This document shows, piece after piece, positions 19,815-28,357 of a stretch of 64,000 nucleotides of DNA (position 1 is the first letter of the stretch; each line of letters opens with the position of its first letter). This DNA comes from Sphingomonas sp. 8AM (lineage in GTDB: Bacteria; Pseudomonadota; Alphaproteobacteria; Sphingomonadales; Sphingomonadaceae), in assembly GCF_902506455.1 (NCBI RefSeq), contig NZ_LR733844.1, positions 1,857,661-1,921,660 on the forward strand. Reading direction: 5' to 3'. The notes beneath the pieces are model-generated. The model did no database searches. It had not been told where the DNA came from and saw nothing but the letters and a program-made list of their open reading frames with translations. The translations under genes were made by a program, and so were the position numbers.

Positions 19815-19891
19815 CGCGGGACCAAAGCAGGACTTGGGGCGGGGCGCAACGCGCGGTTCCCTTGCGCCACGCGCCATCCTACATCGCGCGC

Positions 19892-20860
19892 ATGACGACA
19901 CATTCGACTCGCATGTTGATCCTGGGCTCGGGCCCGGCCGGGCTGACTGCCGCGATTTACGGCGCGCGCGCCGGGATGGCGCCGATCGTGGTGCAGGGCA
20001 TCCAGCCCGGTGGCCAGCTGACCACCACCACCGACGTAGAGAATTATCCCGGCTTCAAGGAGGTGATCCAGGGGCCGTGGCTGATGGAGCAGATGCAGGC
20101 GCAGGCCGAGCATGTCGGTACGCGGCTGATGTGGGACACGATCGTCGAGGTCGACCTGACCGCGCGTCCGTTCCGGCTGATCGGTGACGGCGGCGACGTG
20201 TATGAGGGCGAGGTGCTGGTGATCGCGACCGGCGCGCAGGCCAAGTGGCTGGGGCTCGACAGCGAGGATGCGATGAAGGGCAAGGGCGTCAGCGCGTGCG
20301 CGACGTGCGACGGCTTCTTCTATCGCGGCAAGAAGGTGGCGGTGATCGGCGGCGGCAATACCGCGGTCGAGGAAGCACTGTACCTGACCAATCACAGCGA
20401 CGATGTGACGCTGATCCACCGTCGCGACACGTTGCGGGCCGAGCGGATCCTGCAGGAGCGGCTGTTCGCGCATCCCGGCATCAAGGTGCTGTGGAACAAG
20501 GAGGTTCGCGAGTTCGTCGACGGCGGCGGCACTGCCGGGCTGGTCGCGCTGACGCTGGAGGACACCGTCAGCGGTGAACATTCGCGGATCGATGTCGATG
20601 GCGGGTTCGTGGCGATCGGGCACCATCCGGCGACCGAGCTGTTCCGCGGGCATCTCGCGCTCGACGAGGACGGCTATATCGCAGTCGAGACGGGCTCGAC
20701 GCGCACCAGCGTCCCCGGCGTGTTCGCGTGCGGCGACGTGATGGACAAGGTCTATCGGCAGGCGGTGACTGCGGCGGGGACCGGGTGCATGGCGGCGCTG
20801 GATGCCGAGCGGTTCCTGGCAGAGGCGGAGTTCGAGGCGATCAAGGAAGCGGCGGAGTAA
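19892..20860 (+). CDS. trxB: Thioredoxin-disulfide reductase
   Basis: 322 residues from ATG 19892 (MTTHSTRMLILGSGPAG). This FAD/NADPH flavoenzyme keeps thioredoxin reduced in the cytoplasm. It shows the FAD dinucleotide fold (GSGPAGLTAAIYGARAG), the redox pair Cys136/Cys139 in SACATCDGFF, the NADPH motif VIGGGNTAVEEALYL with downstream HRRD, and the second FAD motif GVFACGDVMD. Length and domain order are typical. It stands alone and converges with the acyl carrier protein gene across a 192-bp gap filled by repeats. Confidence 0.97.
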   Translation: MTTHSTRMLILGSGPAGLTAAIYGARAGMAPIVVQGIQPGGQLTTTTDVENYPGFKEVIQGPWLMEQMQAQAEHVGTRLMWDTIVEVDLTARPFRLIGDGGDVYEGEVLVIATGAQAKWLGLDSEDAMKGKGVSACATCDGFFYRGKKVAVIGGGNTAVEEALYLTNHSDDVTLIHRRDTLRAERILQERLFAHPGIKVLWNKEVREFVDGGGTAGLVALTLEDTVSGEHSRIDVDGGFVAIGHHPATELFRGHLALDEDGYIAVETGSTRTSVPGVFACGDVMDKVYRQAVTAAGTGCMAALDAERFLAEAEFEAIKEAAE

Positions 20861-20872
20861 GTCGTGTCGTCG

Positions 20873-20891
20873 CCCCGGACTTGATCCGGGG
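20873..20891. repeat. REP-like hairpin, family A
   Basis: CCCCGGA-cttga-TCCGGGG just after the trxB stop, preceded by GTCGTCG. A likely terminator between convergent genes. Confidence 0.7.
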
Positions 20892-20952
20892 CCCGCTTTC
20901 TGGCTGCGGGCGAGAAGAGGAAGCGGAAGCGGAAGGCTAACGCTTTCAACTT

Positions 20953-21047
20953 CGTCATTCCCGCGCAGGTGGAAATCCAGACGCGCAGGTCTTCGTGAAA
21001 GTCGTAGCTGTCAGTGGTTCTGGATCCCCGCGGTCGCGGGGATGACG
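20953..21047. repeat. Paired palindromic repeat, family C
   Basis: GTCATTCCCGCGCAGGTGG..AATCCAGA on the left is mirrored by TCTGGATCCCCGCGGTCGCG..GGATGAC on the right. It forms a long imperfect inverted repeat between trxB and the acyl carrier protein gene. Its ends (GTCATTCCCG / CGGGGATGAC) resemble family A boundaries. Confidence 0.6.
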
Positions 21048-21052
21048 GAAGA

Positions 21053-21325
21053 TCAAAACAGCGCCTTGCCCGCCACGAAGGTCACCAGTGCGCCAAACGT
21101 CTCAAGCATCTCGCCGTCGACTTCGTCGTCCTCGATGACGATGCCGAGCCGGTCTTCCAGTTCGGTCAGCACGCCGGCTACCGCCATCGAATCGAGCTCG
21201 GGCAGTGCGCCAAACAGCGGGGTGTCGGCGTGGAAGACGGCGACGCGCTCGGAGTCGAGCGCCAGCACGTCGACCAGCACTGCGCGCACGGTCGTCTCGA
21301 TTTCGCTCGTTCCTTCGGGGATCAC
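21053..21325 (-). CDS. Acyl carrier protein (exosortase A-type cluster)
   Basis: 90 residues from a GTG at 21325, chosen because GGAGG lies four bases upstream. The phosphopantetheine attachment Ser46 is in LPELDSMAVAGVL, with the flanking helices of an ACP. It would carry an acyl or aminoacyl group on its prosthetic arm. It is divergent from a fatty-acyl-CoA-ligase/decarboxylase pair with only about 98 bp between starts, and such ACPs accompany the same enzymes in exosortase A loci, so it probably accepts the product of the ligase. It differs from the fatty acid AcpP in length and motif (DSM rather than DSL). Confidence 0.82.
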   Translation of the reverse strand: MIPEGTSEIETTVRAVLVDVLALDSERVAVFHADTPLFGALPELDSMAVAGVLTELEDRLGIVIEDDEVDGEMLETFGALVTFVAGKALF

Positions 21326-21423
21326 GCAACCTCCACCTTCGCCGCATCGGTCCGGCGGCAAGCCGGCGTCGCGTTAGGCGCAAGGGGTGGATTCCGCAAC
21401 GCCTGAGCCTAGAAGCCGAACGC

Positions 21424-22923
21424 ATGGTATCCCCTGATGCTACGCCGCGCCCGATCGACCATGTGCTGCTGGGAGCGCCGCATGCGCCCGCGCTGATCGA
21501 TCGCGAGGGAGTGGTCGATTACGCCGCCGCCGAGGATGCGGTGGCGCGGCTGGCGGGGTGGCTGGCGGGGTTCGGGTTTGCGCCGGGCGCGCGGGTGGCG
21601 ACGTGGCTGCCGAAGACGCGGGTGGCGTGCTGGATGCCGCTGGCGGCGGCGCGCGCGGGGCTGGTGCATGTGCCGGTCAACCCGGTGCTGCGGCGCGCGC
21701 AGGTCGCGCACATCCTTGCCGATAGCGGGGCGGCGCTGTTGCTGACACAGGCGGCGCGCGCGGCGACGCTGGAGGCGGGTGACGTGCCGGACGGGTGCCG
21801 GGTCGTGACCGAGGCGGGCGCGGGAAATCCTTTGCCGCGCTCGGACGCCGATCCCGATACGTTGGTCGCGCTCCTTTATACCTCGGGGTCGACGGGGCTG
21901 CCGAAAGGGGTGATGCTCAGCCATGCGAACCTGTGGCTGGGGGCGGTCGGGGTCGCGCACTATCTGGCGATCGCGCCCGACGATCGCGTGCTCGCGGTGC
22001 TGCCGTTCGGGTTCGATTACGGGCAGAACCAGTTGCTTTCGACCTGGGCGGCGGGGGCGTGCGTCGCGCCGCTCGATTATCTGACGCCGCGCGATGTCGT
22101 GAAGGCGGTCGCGCGAGTCGGGGCGACGACGCTGGCGGGGGTGCCGCCGCTGTGGACGCAGCTTCTGGAGAGCGACTGGCCCGACGACGTCGCCGGGCGG
22201 TTGCGGCGGCTGACCAACTCGGGGGGTGCGCTGACGCCGACGATGGTGCGCGCGCTGCGCGTGCGATTCCCGGCGGCGCGGCTGTTCCCGATGTACGGGC
22301 TGACCGAAGCATTCCGGTCGACCTATCTCGACCCCGATCTGGTCGATGCGCATCCCGAGTCGATCGGGCGCGCGGTGCCGTTCGCCGAGGTGCTGGTGGT
22401 GCGGCGCGACGGGTCGCTGGCGGCGGCGGGGGAGCCGGGCGAGCTGGTCCATGCCGGGCCGCTGGTCGCGCAGGGCTATTGGCGCGATCCGGAGCGGACC
22501 GCCTTGCGCTTTCGGCCAGCGCCGGCGGGGTCGCATTACGGCGGGATCGCAGTGTGGTCGGGGGACACGGTGCTGGCGGATGGCGACGGACTGTTGCGGT
22601 TCGTCGGGCGCGACGACGAGATGATCAAGAGCGCCGGTCATCGCATCAGCCCGCAGGAGGTCGAGGAGGCGGCGACCGCTGGTGCGGAGACGGCCGAGGC
22701 GGTGGCGGTCGGCGTTCCCGATGCGCGATCGGGGCAGGCGGTCGTGCTGGTCGCGCGCGGCGATCCGGCGGCGGAGGCCGCGCTGCGCGAGCGGCTCCGC
22801 CGCGAGTTGCCCGCCTACATGCAGCCGGTGCGGATCGAGTGGCGTGCGGCGCTGCCGCGCAACGCCAATGGCAAGCTGGACCGCGCGGCGATCGCGGCGG
22901 CGGTGAAGGAGGTGGGTGCATGA
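21424..22923 (+). CDS. AMP-forming acyl-CoA/acyl-ACP ligase, exosortase A-associated type
   Basis: 499 residues from ATG 21424. ANL-superfamily adenylating enzyme: ATP loop LLYTSGSTGLPKGVMLSH, MYGLTEAFRSTYLDP (A5 motif), the hinge region GRDDEMIKSAGHRISPQEVE, and the catalytic Lys in NANGKLDR near the C-terminus. It activates a carboxylic acid as an acyl-adenylate and transfers it to CoA or a carrier protein. Overall pattern and neighbours match the exosortase A system-associated ligase subfamily (TIGR03098-like, from memory). It overlaps the decarboxylase start by ATGA, so the two are coupled, and it is divergent from the acyl carrier protein gene. Substrate unknown; no exosortase is in this window. 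Confidence 0.85.
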   Translation: MVSPDATPRPIDHVLLGAPHAPALIDREGVVDYAAAEDAVARLAGWLAGFGFAPGARVATWLPKTRVACWMPLAAARAGLVHVPVNPVLRRAQVAHILADSGAALLLTQAARAATLEAGDVPDGCRVVTEAGAGNPLPRSDADPDTLVALLYTSGSTGLPKGVMLSHANLWLGAVGVAHYLAIAPDDRVLAVLPFGFDYGQNQLLSTWAAGACVAPLDYLTPRDVVKAVARVGATTLAGVPPLWTQLLESDWPDDVAGRLRRLTNSGGALTPTMVRALRVRFPAARLFPMYGLTEAFRSTYLDPDLVDAHPESIGRAVPFAEVLVVRRDGSLAAAGEPGELVHAGPLVAQGYWRDPERTALRFRPAPAGSHYGGIAVWSGDTVLADGDGLLRFVGRDDEMIKSAGHRISPQEVEEAATAGAETAEAVAVGVPDARSGQAVVLVARGDPAAEAALRERLRRELPAYMQPVRIEWRAALPRNANGKLDRAAIAAAVKEVGA

Positions 22924-24140
22924 AGCCGATGGGGCCGATCCCGCCCGCCTTTGCTGCGCAGAGGGGCGCGCTGACGATCGGCGGGCACGATGCCACGGCG
23001 CTGGTCGCGGCGCATGGCTCGCCGCTGTTCGTGTACGACGCGGCGCTGATCGCGGCGCAGGTGGCACGGTTTCGTACGGCGATGCCGGCGGAGATCGACC
23101 TGCATTATGCGATCAAGGCCAATCCGTTGCCGGCGTTGCTGGAGCGGATCGCGCTGCTGGTCGACGGGCTGGACATCGCCTCGGCGGGCGAACTGGCGCG
23201 CGCGCTGGCGGTCAAGCCGGGCGCGGCGATCAGCTTCGCCGGGCCGGGCAAGCGTGACGACGAACTGGCGGCGGCGATCGCTGCGGGTGCGACGATCAAC
23301 CTCGAATCCGCGGGGGAGGCGCGGCGCGCACTGGCGTCAGGCGAGCGGCTGGGCGTGGTGCCACGGCTCGCGGTGCGGGTGAACCCGGACCTCGAACTGC
23401 GCGGGTCGGGCATGAAGATGGGCGGGCGCGCCTCGCCCTTCGGGATCGACGCCGAACATGCCGCTTCGGTGGTGCGCGAGGTAATCGCGGCGGGAGCGGA
23501 CTGGCGCGGCTTCCATATCTTTGCGGGTTCGCAGGCGCTGGACGTGGCGGCGGTGATCGAGACGCAGGCGGCGACGCTGGCGCTCGCGGCGCGGCTGGCC
23601 GAGGATGCGGGAGCGGTGCCGCCGCTGGTCAATCTCGGCGGCGGGTTCGGGGTGCCATATTTCGCAGGCGACGTGGCGCTGGATGTCGCGGCAGTCGGGG
23701 CGGCACTGGGCGAGGCGCTGGCGGTGCGCGGCGAGGTGCTGCGCGACAGCCGGTTTGCGATCGAACTCGGGCGCTGGCTGGTCGCGGAGGCGGGTGTCTA
23801 TCTGACGCGCGTGGTCGACGTGAAGCAGAGCCGTGGCGAGACGTTTGTCGTGGTCGACGGCGGGCTCCACCATCAACTGGCGGCGAGCGGCAATTTCGGG
23901 ACGGTGGTGCGCCGCAACTACCCGCTCGCGGTGGCGGCGCGGATGGGGACGGCGGCGGAAGGCGCGATGTCGGTGGTCGGCTGTCTGTGCACGCCGCTCG
24001 ATCGGCTGGGTGACCGTATCGCGCTGCCCCCGGTCGCGGTCGGGCAGGTGATCGCGATCTTTCTGGCCGGCGCCTATGGTGCGACCGCCAGTCCGGCGGC
24101 GTTTCTCGGACATCCTGCGCCGGCGGAAATCGTGGTGTGA
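22920..24140 (+). CDS. PLP-dependent decarboxylase, exosortase A-associated type
   Basis: 406 residues from ATG 22920. It is a fold-type III (alanine racemase-like barrel plus beta domain) decarboxylase related to diaminopimelate and ornithine decarboxylases. The PLP Lys is Lys66 in LHYAIKANP. Glycine-rich phosphate binding is at NLGGGFGVPYF, and the substrate-site Cys/Asp element is VVGCLCTPLDRLG. It would decarboxylate an amino acid, possibly one loaded by the coupled ligase onto the carrier protein. The ligase-decarboxylase-ACP trio is the diagnostic set of exosortase A loci (TIGR03099-like). The ATGA overlap with the ligase argues for a joint pathway. Not lysA, because the flanking context and the C-terminal region differ. 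Confidence 0.85.
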   Translation: MKPMGPIPPAFAAQRGALTIGGHDATALVAAHGSPLFVYDAALIAAQVARFRTAMPAEIDLHYAIKANPLPALLERIALLVDGLDIASAGELARALAVKPGAAISFAGPGKRDDELAAAIAAGATINLESAGEARRALASGERLGVVPRLAVRVNPDLELRGSGMKMGGRASPFGIDAEHAASVVREVIAAGADWRGFHIFAGSQALDVAAVIETQAATLALAARLAEDAGAVPPLVNLGGGFGVPYFAGDVALDVAAVGAALGEALAVRGEVLRDSRFAIELGRWLVAEAGVYLTRVVDVKQSRGETFVVVDGGLHHQLAASGNFGTVVRRNYPLAVAARMGTAAEGAMSVVGCLCTPLDRLGDRIALPPVAVGQVIAIFLAGAYGATASPAAFLGHPAPAEIVV

Positions 24141-24168
24141 TCCCGCGGTAGATGGTCATGCATGGCGA

Positions 24169-25338
24169 TCAGGCGGCGAGGCCGGGGACGAAAGGAACGC
24201 CGTCCTGCTCGAGGCGGTCGCGCCCGCCGCGCTTCGCACGGTAGAGCGCGCGGTCGGCACCGGTGAGCAGATCGTTGAGCGTCGGGGTTACCGGGTCGCT
24301 TTCGGCGAGACCGATGCTGACGGTCATCCGCGCCGCGCCGGGCGTATGGCGCAGCTCGCGGACGCGCGCGGCGATGCGCAGGCCGAGCGCCGCTGCGTCG
24401 TCGCGCGATCCACCGGGCAACAGCACCGCAAACTCCTCCCCGCCGATCCGCGCCGGCACCGCCCCGACGACGCCGCCCGTCGCATCGAGCAACGCGCCCG
24501 CGAACAGGACCAGCGCACGGTCACCCGCCGAATGGCCCCAGAGATCGTTGACCTGTTTGAAATGGTCGATGTCGAGCATCAGCAAGGTCGCGCCGCGCGG
24601 ATGCTCGGCGGCCGGCGTGGCACGTTCCAGGAATGCACGCCGGTTGAGCAGCCCGGTCAGCGAGTCGGTGGTGGCGGCCTCGCGTTGCCGCTGCGCCTCG
24701 TTGCCGAGTTCGAGCGAGGTGAGCGACAGCACGAGCGTGATGTAGATCGCGGTGTAGAGCAGCAGCCACAATCCCGGGAGCGACGAGGCGCTCGCAAGCG
24801 GGCGCACCTGCGCGCTATCCAGCCCCGAATAGCCGGCGAGCGCCAGCGAGGCAGCGGACACGAGCACGAGCAGCCCGCCGGTGAGCCAGCGCGCCGGCAA
24901 GCTGCGACCTTGGGCGTGGCGCAGCAATTCGCCGGTCATTGCCAGACAATAGAAGGTGAAGGCGAGCGTCGCGACGACGTTGCGCAGCGCCTCGGCGGCG
25001 AAGAACGCCGGGATCAGGCAGATCGTGGTCCATGCAAGGCTGCCGCTCCACACCACCCACGTCGGGCGCGATCGTGCGTGAACCAGCCGGACGCCGCCCC
25101 AAAGGAACGCGAAGACCTGAACGAAGCAAACCTGCGCCGCCCAGACGGTGATCCACGCCGGTGCGACGCCGCGCAGCATGTAGCAGAGACAGCCGAGCAC
25201 CCCGGCGGTGATCGAACAGGCCACCCATAGATGAAGGCGCTGGTCGCGTCGGCCGAGCCACAGCGTCCAGAAATAAAGCGCCATGACCGCTTCGATCGCC
25301 ATGCTGGCGATGAACAGCGTCGCCACGTCCAGCGTCAC
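24169..25338 (-). CDS. Membrane-anchored GGDEF diguanylate cyclase
   Basis: 389 residues. The N-terminal half (about 1-210) holds six to seven membrane helices of a sensory module; the C-terminal GGDEF domain (about 220-380) makes cyclic di-GMP from GTP. Signatures: DSLTGLLNRRAF, MLDIDHFKQVNDLWGHSAGD, and the active site RIGGEEFAVLLPG (GGEEF, catalytically competent). The RxxD inhibitory site normally five residues before GGEEF is absent (GAVP instead), so product inhibition at that site is unlikely. Monocistronic. A possible promoter lies at 25380-25409. Likely affects biofilm/motility decisions; the input signal is unknown. Confidence 0.92.
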   Translation of the reverse strand: MTLDVATLFIASMAIEAVMALYFWTLWLGRRDQRLHLWVACSITAGVLGCLCYMLRGVAPAWITVWAAQVCFVQVFAFLWGGVRLVHARSRPTWVVWSGSLAWTTICLIPAFFAAEALRNVVATLAFTFYCLAMTGELLRHAQGRSLPARWLTGGLLVLVSAASLALAGYSGLDSAQVRPLASASSLPGLWLLLYTAIYITLVLSLTSLELGNEAQRQREAATTDSLTGLLNRRAFLERATPAAEHPRGATLLMLDIDHFKQVNDLWGHSAGDRALVLFAGALLDATGGVVGAVPARIGGEEFAVLLPGGSRDDAAALGLRIAARVRELRHTPGAARMTVSIGLAESDPVTPTLNDLLTGADRALYRAKRGGRDRLEQDGVPFVPGLAA

Positions 25339-25379
25339 GGAATTCCCCCCGAATCACGGCCCCCCGGCGCGATATGGAG

Positions 25380-25409
25380 TGTATAGCCTTAACTTGACGC
25401 AAGCGGCAA
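25380..25409 (-). promoter_or_regulatory. Possible promoter of the GGDEF gene
   Basis: On the minus strand TTGCCG (25409-25404) is followed after 18 bases by TATACA (25385-25380), 42 bp before the start codon. It is a fair sigma-70-like match, judged by eye only. Confidence 0.3.
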
Positions 25410-25450
25410 GTGTCCGTCATATCTAGGTTTGTTATTTTATGTCGCGGCGC

Positions 25451-25636
25451 TCAATGAAAGAGCAGCGCGAGCGCACCGATCAAAGTCGCCCCGCCGATCG
25501 GCGCGATGAGCAGCAGCACGACGTTCAAGCCGATGATCACAGCCAGCGTCTTTTCCTGTTGCGCGGTCAAGCGCGGGCGGCGGCGCGGCGGCTGCCATGG
25601 CGGCGGTGGCGGCTGGTCGCGGAAGTCGACGAACAT
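25451..25636 (-). CDS. Small proline-rich membrane protein
   Basis: 61 residues from ATG 25636. The N-terminus is acidic and proline/arginine-rich (MFVDFRDQPPPPPWQPP), followed by a basic stretch. Two hydrophobic segments, about residues 30-43 and 46-60, are joined by the turn APIGGATL. I recall short sphingomonad proteins with this APIGGATLI ending but no function. It sits about 160 bp downstream of the alpha/beta hydrolase on the same strand, separated by a pair of REP hairpins that probably isolate it. The hydrophobic pattern and clean start support coding; confidence is moderate because of its size. Confidence 0.6.
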   Translation of the reverse strand: MFVDFRDQPPPPPWQPPRRRPRLTAQQEKTLAVIIGLNVVLLLIAPIGGATLIGALALLFH

Positions 25637-25697
25637 GCGCGTCCTTTGCGGGAGACCGTTGGAGGGCTGTGCCTCCGTAGCACGAAACGCTTTCTTC

Positions 25698-25781
25698 GTC
25701 GCCCCGGACTTGCTCCGGGGCCTCGCTTCTTGGCGGTAGGGGCAGATAGAAGCGCGATCCCGGACCAAGTCCGGGATGACG
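25698..25781. repeat. BIME: two family A hairpins, inverted
   Basis: GTCGCCCCGGACTTGCTCCG..CCTCGCTTCTTGG faces GAAGCGCGATCCCGGACCAAG..GGGATGACGG. This is the standard pair arrangement seen also at 18331-18416, 32045-32126 and 42806-42890. It lies between the hydrolase and the small membrane protein gene. Confidence 0.7.
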
Positions 25782-25796
25782 GGATAGCGGCGACGC

Positions 25797-26705
25797 TTAC
25801 GCCGCTTGCGGGATCGGGTCGCGACGGCGGTGGCGGATATGGTCGTCGATCGCGGCGACGATCGGGTCGACCAGCTCGGGGGGCAGGGTGTGGCCCATGC
25901 CGTCGATCTCCAGCAGCCGCGCGCCGTCGATCGCCTGCGCCGTGGCGCGGCCGCCGGCAATCGGGACGAGCGGATCGTCGCTGCCGTGGATCACCAGCGT
26001 CGGCGCGGTGATCCGGCGCAGACGGTCGGTGCGGTCGCCGTCTGCGACGATCGCCGCCATCTGGCGCAGGAAGCCGGTCGGGCAGCGGTTGCGCAGCGTC
26101 TCGGCGCGGATCCGCTCGGCCATGATCGCGTCCTCGATCGGGAACCGTCCGCCGACCGCGCGCCCCGCCATCGTGCCGTGCGCAACGATCGCCTCGATAT
26201 CGTCGCTCCTGGGGTGGCGCAGCAGCAGCGCGGTGGCGCGCATCGTCGGACGCGAGCAATGCGGGTGACCGGTCGTCGACATGATCGAGGTGAGCGTTCG
26301 CACCCGCTCCGGCCAGCGTGCCGCGATCAGCTGCGCGATCATCCCGCCCATCGAGGCGCCGACGACGTGCGCGCGCTCGATCCCGAGCGCGTCGAGCAGG
26401 CAGACCCCGTCCTGCGCCATGTCGGTAAGCGTGTAGGGAACCGCCGGTACGCGCCCGAACTGCATCTGCATCGCGGTCCATACGATGTGGGGCGTGCCGC
26501 ATTCGTCGAATTTTGTGGAGAGGCCAACGTCGCGATTGTCGAAGCGGATCACGCGATAGCCATGCTCGACCAGGGCATCGACCATCGACTGCGGCCAGCG
26601 GACCAGTTGGGCACCAAGGCCCATCACCATCAGGATCGGTTGCCCGTCGCGCGGGCCTTCGTCTTCGAATTCGATCTGGATACCGTTCGCCGTGATCGTT
26701 GCCAT
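25797..26705 (-). CDS. Alpha/beta-fold hydrolase
   Basis: 302 residues. Nucleophile elbow GASMGGMIAQ (Ser near residue 118), acid Asp in VIHGSDDPLVP, His in IDGMGHTLPP: a complete triad. It also has the oxyanion MVMGLGAQLVRWP and FDNRDVGLS motifs. Close family members are esterases or aclacinomycin methylesterase/RdmC-like hydrolases. No signal peptide, so cytoplasmic. It is divergent from the marR gene 134 bp away; MarR-type repressors often control such divergent hydrolases, so regulation by that protein is plausible but not shown. Confidence 0.88.
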   Translation of the reverse strand: MATITANGIQIEFEDEGPRDGQPILMVMGLGAQLVRWPQSMVDALVEHGYRVIRFDNRDVGLSTKFDECGTPHIVWTAMQMQFGRVPAVPYTLTDMAQDGVCLLDALGIERAHVVGASMGGMIAQLIAARWPERVRTLTSIMSTTGHPHCSRPTMRATALLLRHPRSDDIEAIVAHGTMAGRAVGGRFPIEDAIMAERIRAETLRNRCPTGFLRQMAAIVADGDRTDRLRRITAPTLVIHGSDDPLVPIAGGRATAQAIDGARLLEIDGMGHTLPPELVDPIVAAIDDHIRHRRRDPIPQAA

Positions 26706-26730
26706 CGTCTGCTCCGTTGCGCCTCCCGAA

Positions 26731-26776
26731 TGTGACTCCGTGAAAGTGGACGAGTGTCCTTGTGCCCTGTGTCACA
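26731..26776. promoter_or_regulatory. Inverted repeat between hydrolase and marR genes (possible operator)
   Basis: TGTGAC at 26731-26736 and GTCACA at 26771-26776 are mirror images separated by 34 bases. Further GTGTCC/GTGTCAC copies occur at 26755, 26769 and 26833. It might bind the divergently encoded MarR protein; the spacing is long for one dimer, so this is weak. Confidence 0.25.
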
Positions 26777-26839
26777 TTAATGCAACGTTTCAGCTTCTGG
26801 TTCCGACCGTTTGTTTCATGTCCTTCGCGCAGGTGTCCC

Positions 26840-27283
26840 ATGGCAGAACGCCTCCATCTCGAGCAGTTTCTCCCGTATCTGCTCTCGGTCACATCCAATC
26901 GCGTCAGCGGGCGGATCGCTGGCGCCTATGAGGCGTTGTTCGGTCTGACCGTGCCCGAATGGCGGCTGGTGACGCTGATCGCCGAATATGCGCCGGTGAC
27001 GCAGGCGCAGCTCGGCGAGCGCAGCCGGATGGACAAGGTGACGGTCAGCCGCGCCGCGATCGCGCTGACCGAGCGTGGGCTGCTGACGCGCACCCCGAAC
27101 GCCACCGACCGGCGATCGCACCATCTCCGCTTGAGCCCGGAGGGCGAAGCGCTGTACGCGCAGGTCGCGCCGCAGGCCGTCGCGCTGGAGCGCCGGATCT
27201 TCGGGCGTTTCGACGCGGACGAGCTGGCGCAGTTCACGGACATGCTGCGGCGGATCGACGCCGCGGCCGAGGAGGAAGACTGA
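26840..27283 (+). CDS. MarR-family transcriptional regulator
   Basis: 147 residues from ATG 26840 (MAERLHLEQFLPYLLSVTSN). Winged-helix core: EWRLVTLIAEYAPVTQAQLG, then the recognition helix DKVTVSRAAIALTERGLL and the wing RTPNATDRRSHHLRLSPEG with the conserved DRR. MarR dimers bind palindromic operators and usually release on binding small aromatic ligands. The gene ends immediately before the ROK kinase ATG (no gap), so the two are an operon, and it is divergent from the hydrolase. Ligand unknown. Confidence 0.92.
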   Translation: MAERLHLEQFLPYLLSVTSNRVSGRIAGAYEALFGLTVPEWRLVTLIAEYAPVTQAQLGERSRMDKVTVSRAAIALTERGLLTRTPNATDRRSHHLRLSPEGEALYAQVAPQAVALERRIFGRFDADELAQFTDMLRRIDAAAEEED

Positions 27284-28201
27284 ATGGCGCAACTGCCGTT
27301 GATCGCGGGCGTGGAACTGGGCGGCACGAAGTGCATCGCGGTGCTCTCCAGCGGCCCCGACGCGATCCTGGAGGAAGTGCGCGTTCCGACCACCCGCCCC
27401 GAAGAGACGCTGCCGGCGCTCGAGGCGGCGATGGACAAGTGGCGCGGCGTCGCGGCGATCGGCATCGCCAGCTTCGGTCCGGTGTCGATCGATCCGCAAT
27501 CGTCCGACTACGGCAAGATCACCTCCACGCCCAAGCCGCACTGGGCCGGGACGGACATCGCGCGGCGGCTGGCGGCGCGCTACGACGTGCCGGTCGGCTT
27601 CCACAGCGACGTGGTCGGCGCGGCGATGGCCGAGGCGCGCTGGGGCGCGGGGCAGGGGCTGGGCGATCTGGCCTATGTCACGGTCGGGACCGGCGTCGGC
27701 GCGGGGATGATCGCGCACGGGCGGCCGGTCGACGGGCTGACGCACAGCGAATTCGGCCACATCCGCCCGGTGCGGCTGCCCGGCGACGACTGGGCGGGAT
27801 CATGCCCGTATCACGGCGCGTGCGTCGAGGGGCTGGCCGCCGGCCCGGCGATCGCGGCGCGGACCGGGATCAAGGGCGAGGACCTCCCGCACGATCACGC
27901 GGCGTGGGAGACGGTGGTCGGCGCGCTGTCGTCGCTGTTCGCGACGCTGACGCTGACCGGCGTGCCGCGGCGGATCGTGCTGGGGGGCGGCGTGATGGTC
28001 GGCAACCCGTGGCTGCTGCCGCGGCTGCGTGCGGCAACGGCGGCGAGCCTGAACGGCTATGTCGCACTATCGGCGGTGGCGGATATGGACACGTTCATCG
28101 TGCCCGCCGCGCTGGGCGGGAATGCCGGGCCGCTGGGCGCGGTGGTGCTGGGCGCGCAGGCACTGGAGGATCGGACCGGGACCAAGGTGCTGGTATCGTG
28201 A
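27284..28201 (+). CDS. ROK-family fructokinase/sugar kinase
   Basis: 305 residues. ROK kinase with the ATP loop GVELGGTKCIA, the catalytic Asp in GFHSDVVGAAMAEARWG, the second phosphate motif TVGTGVGAGMI, and a zinc-binding region EFGHIRPVRL...SCPYHGACVEGL. The His-Cys-His-Cys arrangement and the GACVEGLAAGPA segment are as in bacterial fructokinases of the Bacillus YdhR/GmuE type. It phosphorylates a hexose, most likely fructose, with ATP. It begins at the base after the marR stop codon, indicating co-transcription. Substrate is inferred from family only. Confidence 0.88.
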   Translation: MAQLPLIAGVELGGTKCIAVLSSGPDAILEEVRVPTTRPEETLPALEAAMDKWRGVAAIGIASFGPVSIDPQSSDYGKITSTPKPHWAGTDIARRLAARYDVPVGFHSDVVGAAMAEARWGAGQGLGDLAYVTVGTGVGAGMIAHGRPVDGLTHSEFGHIRPVRLPGDDWAGSCPYHGACVEGLAAGPAIAARTGIKGEDLPHDHAAWETVVGALSSLFATLTLTGVPRRIVLGGGVMVGNPWLLPRLRAATAASLNGYVALSAVADMDTFIVPAALGGNAGPLGAVVLGAQALEDRTGTKVLVS

Positions 28202-28263
28202 CCATCGTCACCCCGGACTTGTTCCGCGGCGACGGGTGGCGCGGTGTGACCTCAACCTGATCC

Positions 28264-28338
28264 GTCATTGCGAGCGCAGCGAAGCAATCCAGAGTTGGAC
28301 CAGGACGCCCTGGATTGCTTCGCTGCGCTCGCAATGAC
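28264..28338. repeat. ~75-bp palindromic repeat, family B (copy 1)
   Basis: Left arm GTCATTGCGAGCGCAGCGAA.. and right arm ..TTCGCTGCGCTCGCAATGAC are near-perfect reverse complements around a short variable centre. Other copies lie at 30546, 31908, 35940 and 56524, with a decayed one at 62491. It lies between the convergent ROK kinase and shikimate-dehydrogenase-like genes and could terminate both. Confidence 0.8.
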
Positions 28339-28357
28339 GATTGGCTTTGTGCCCTGA

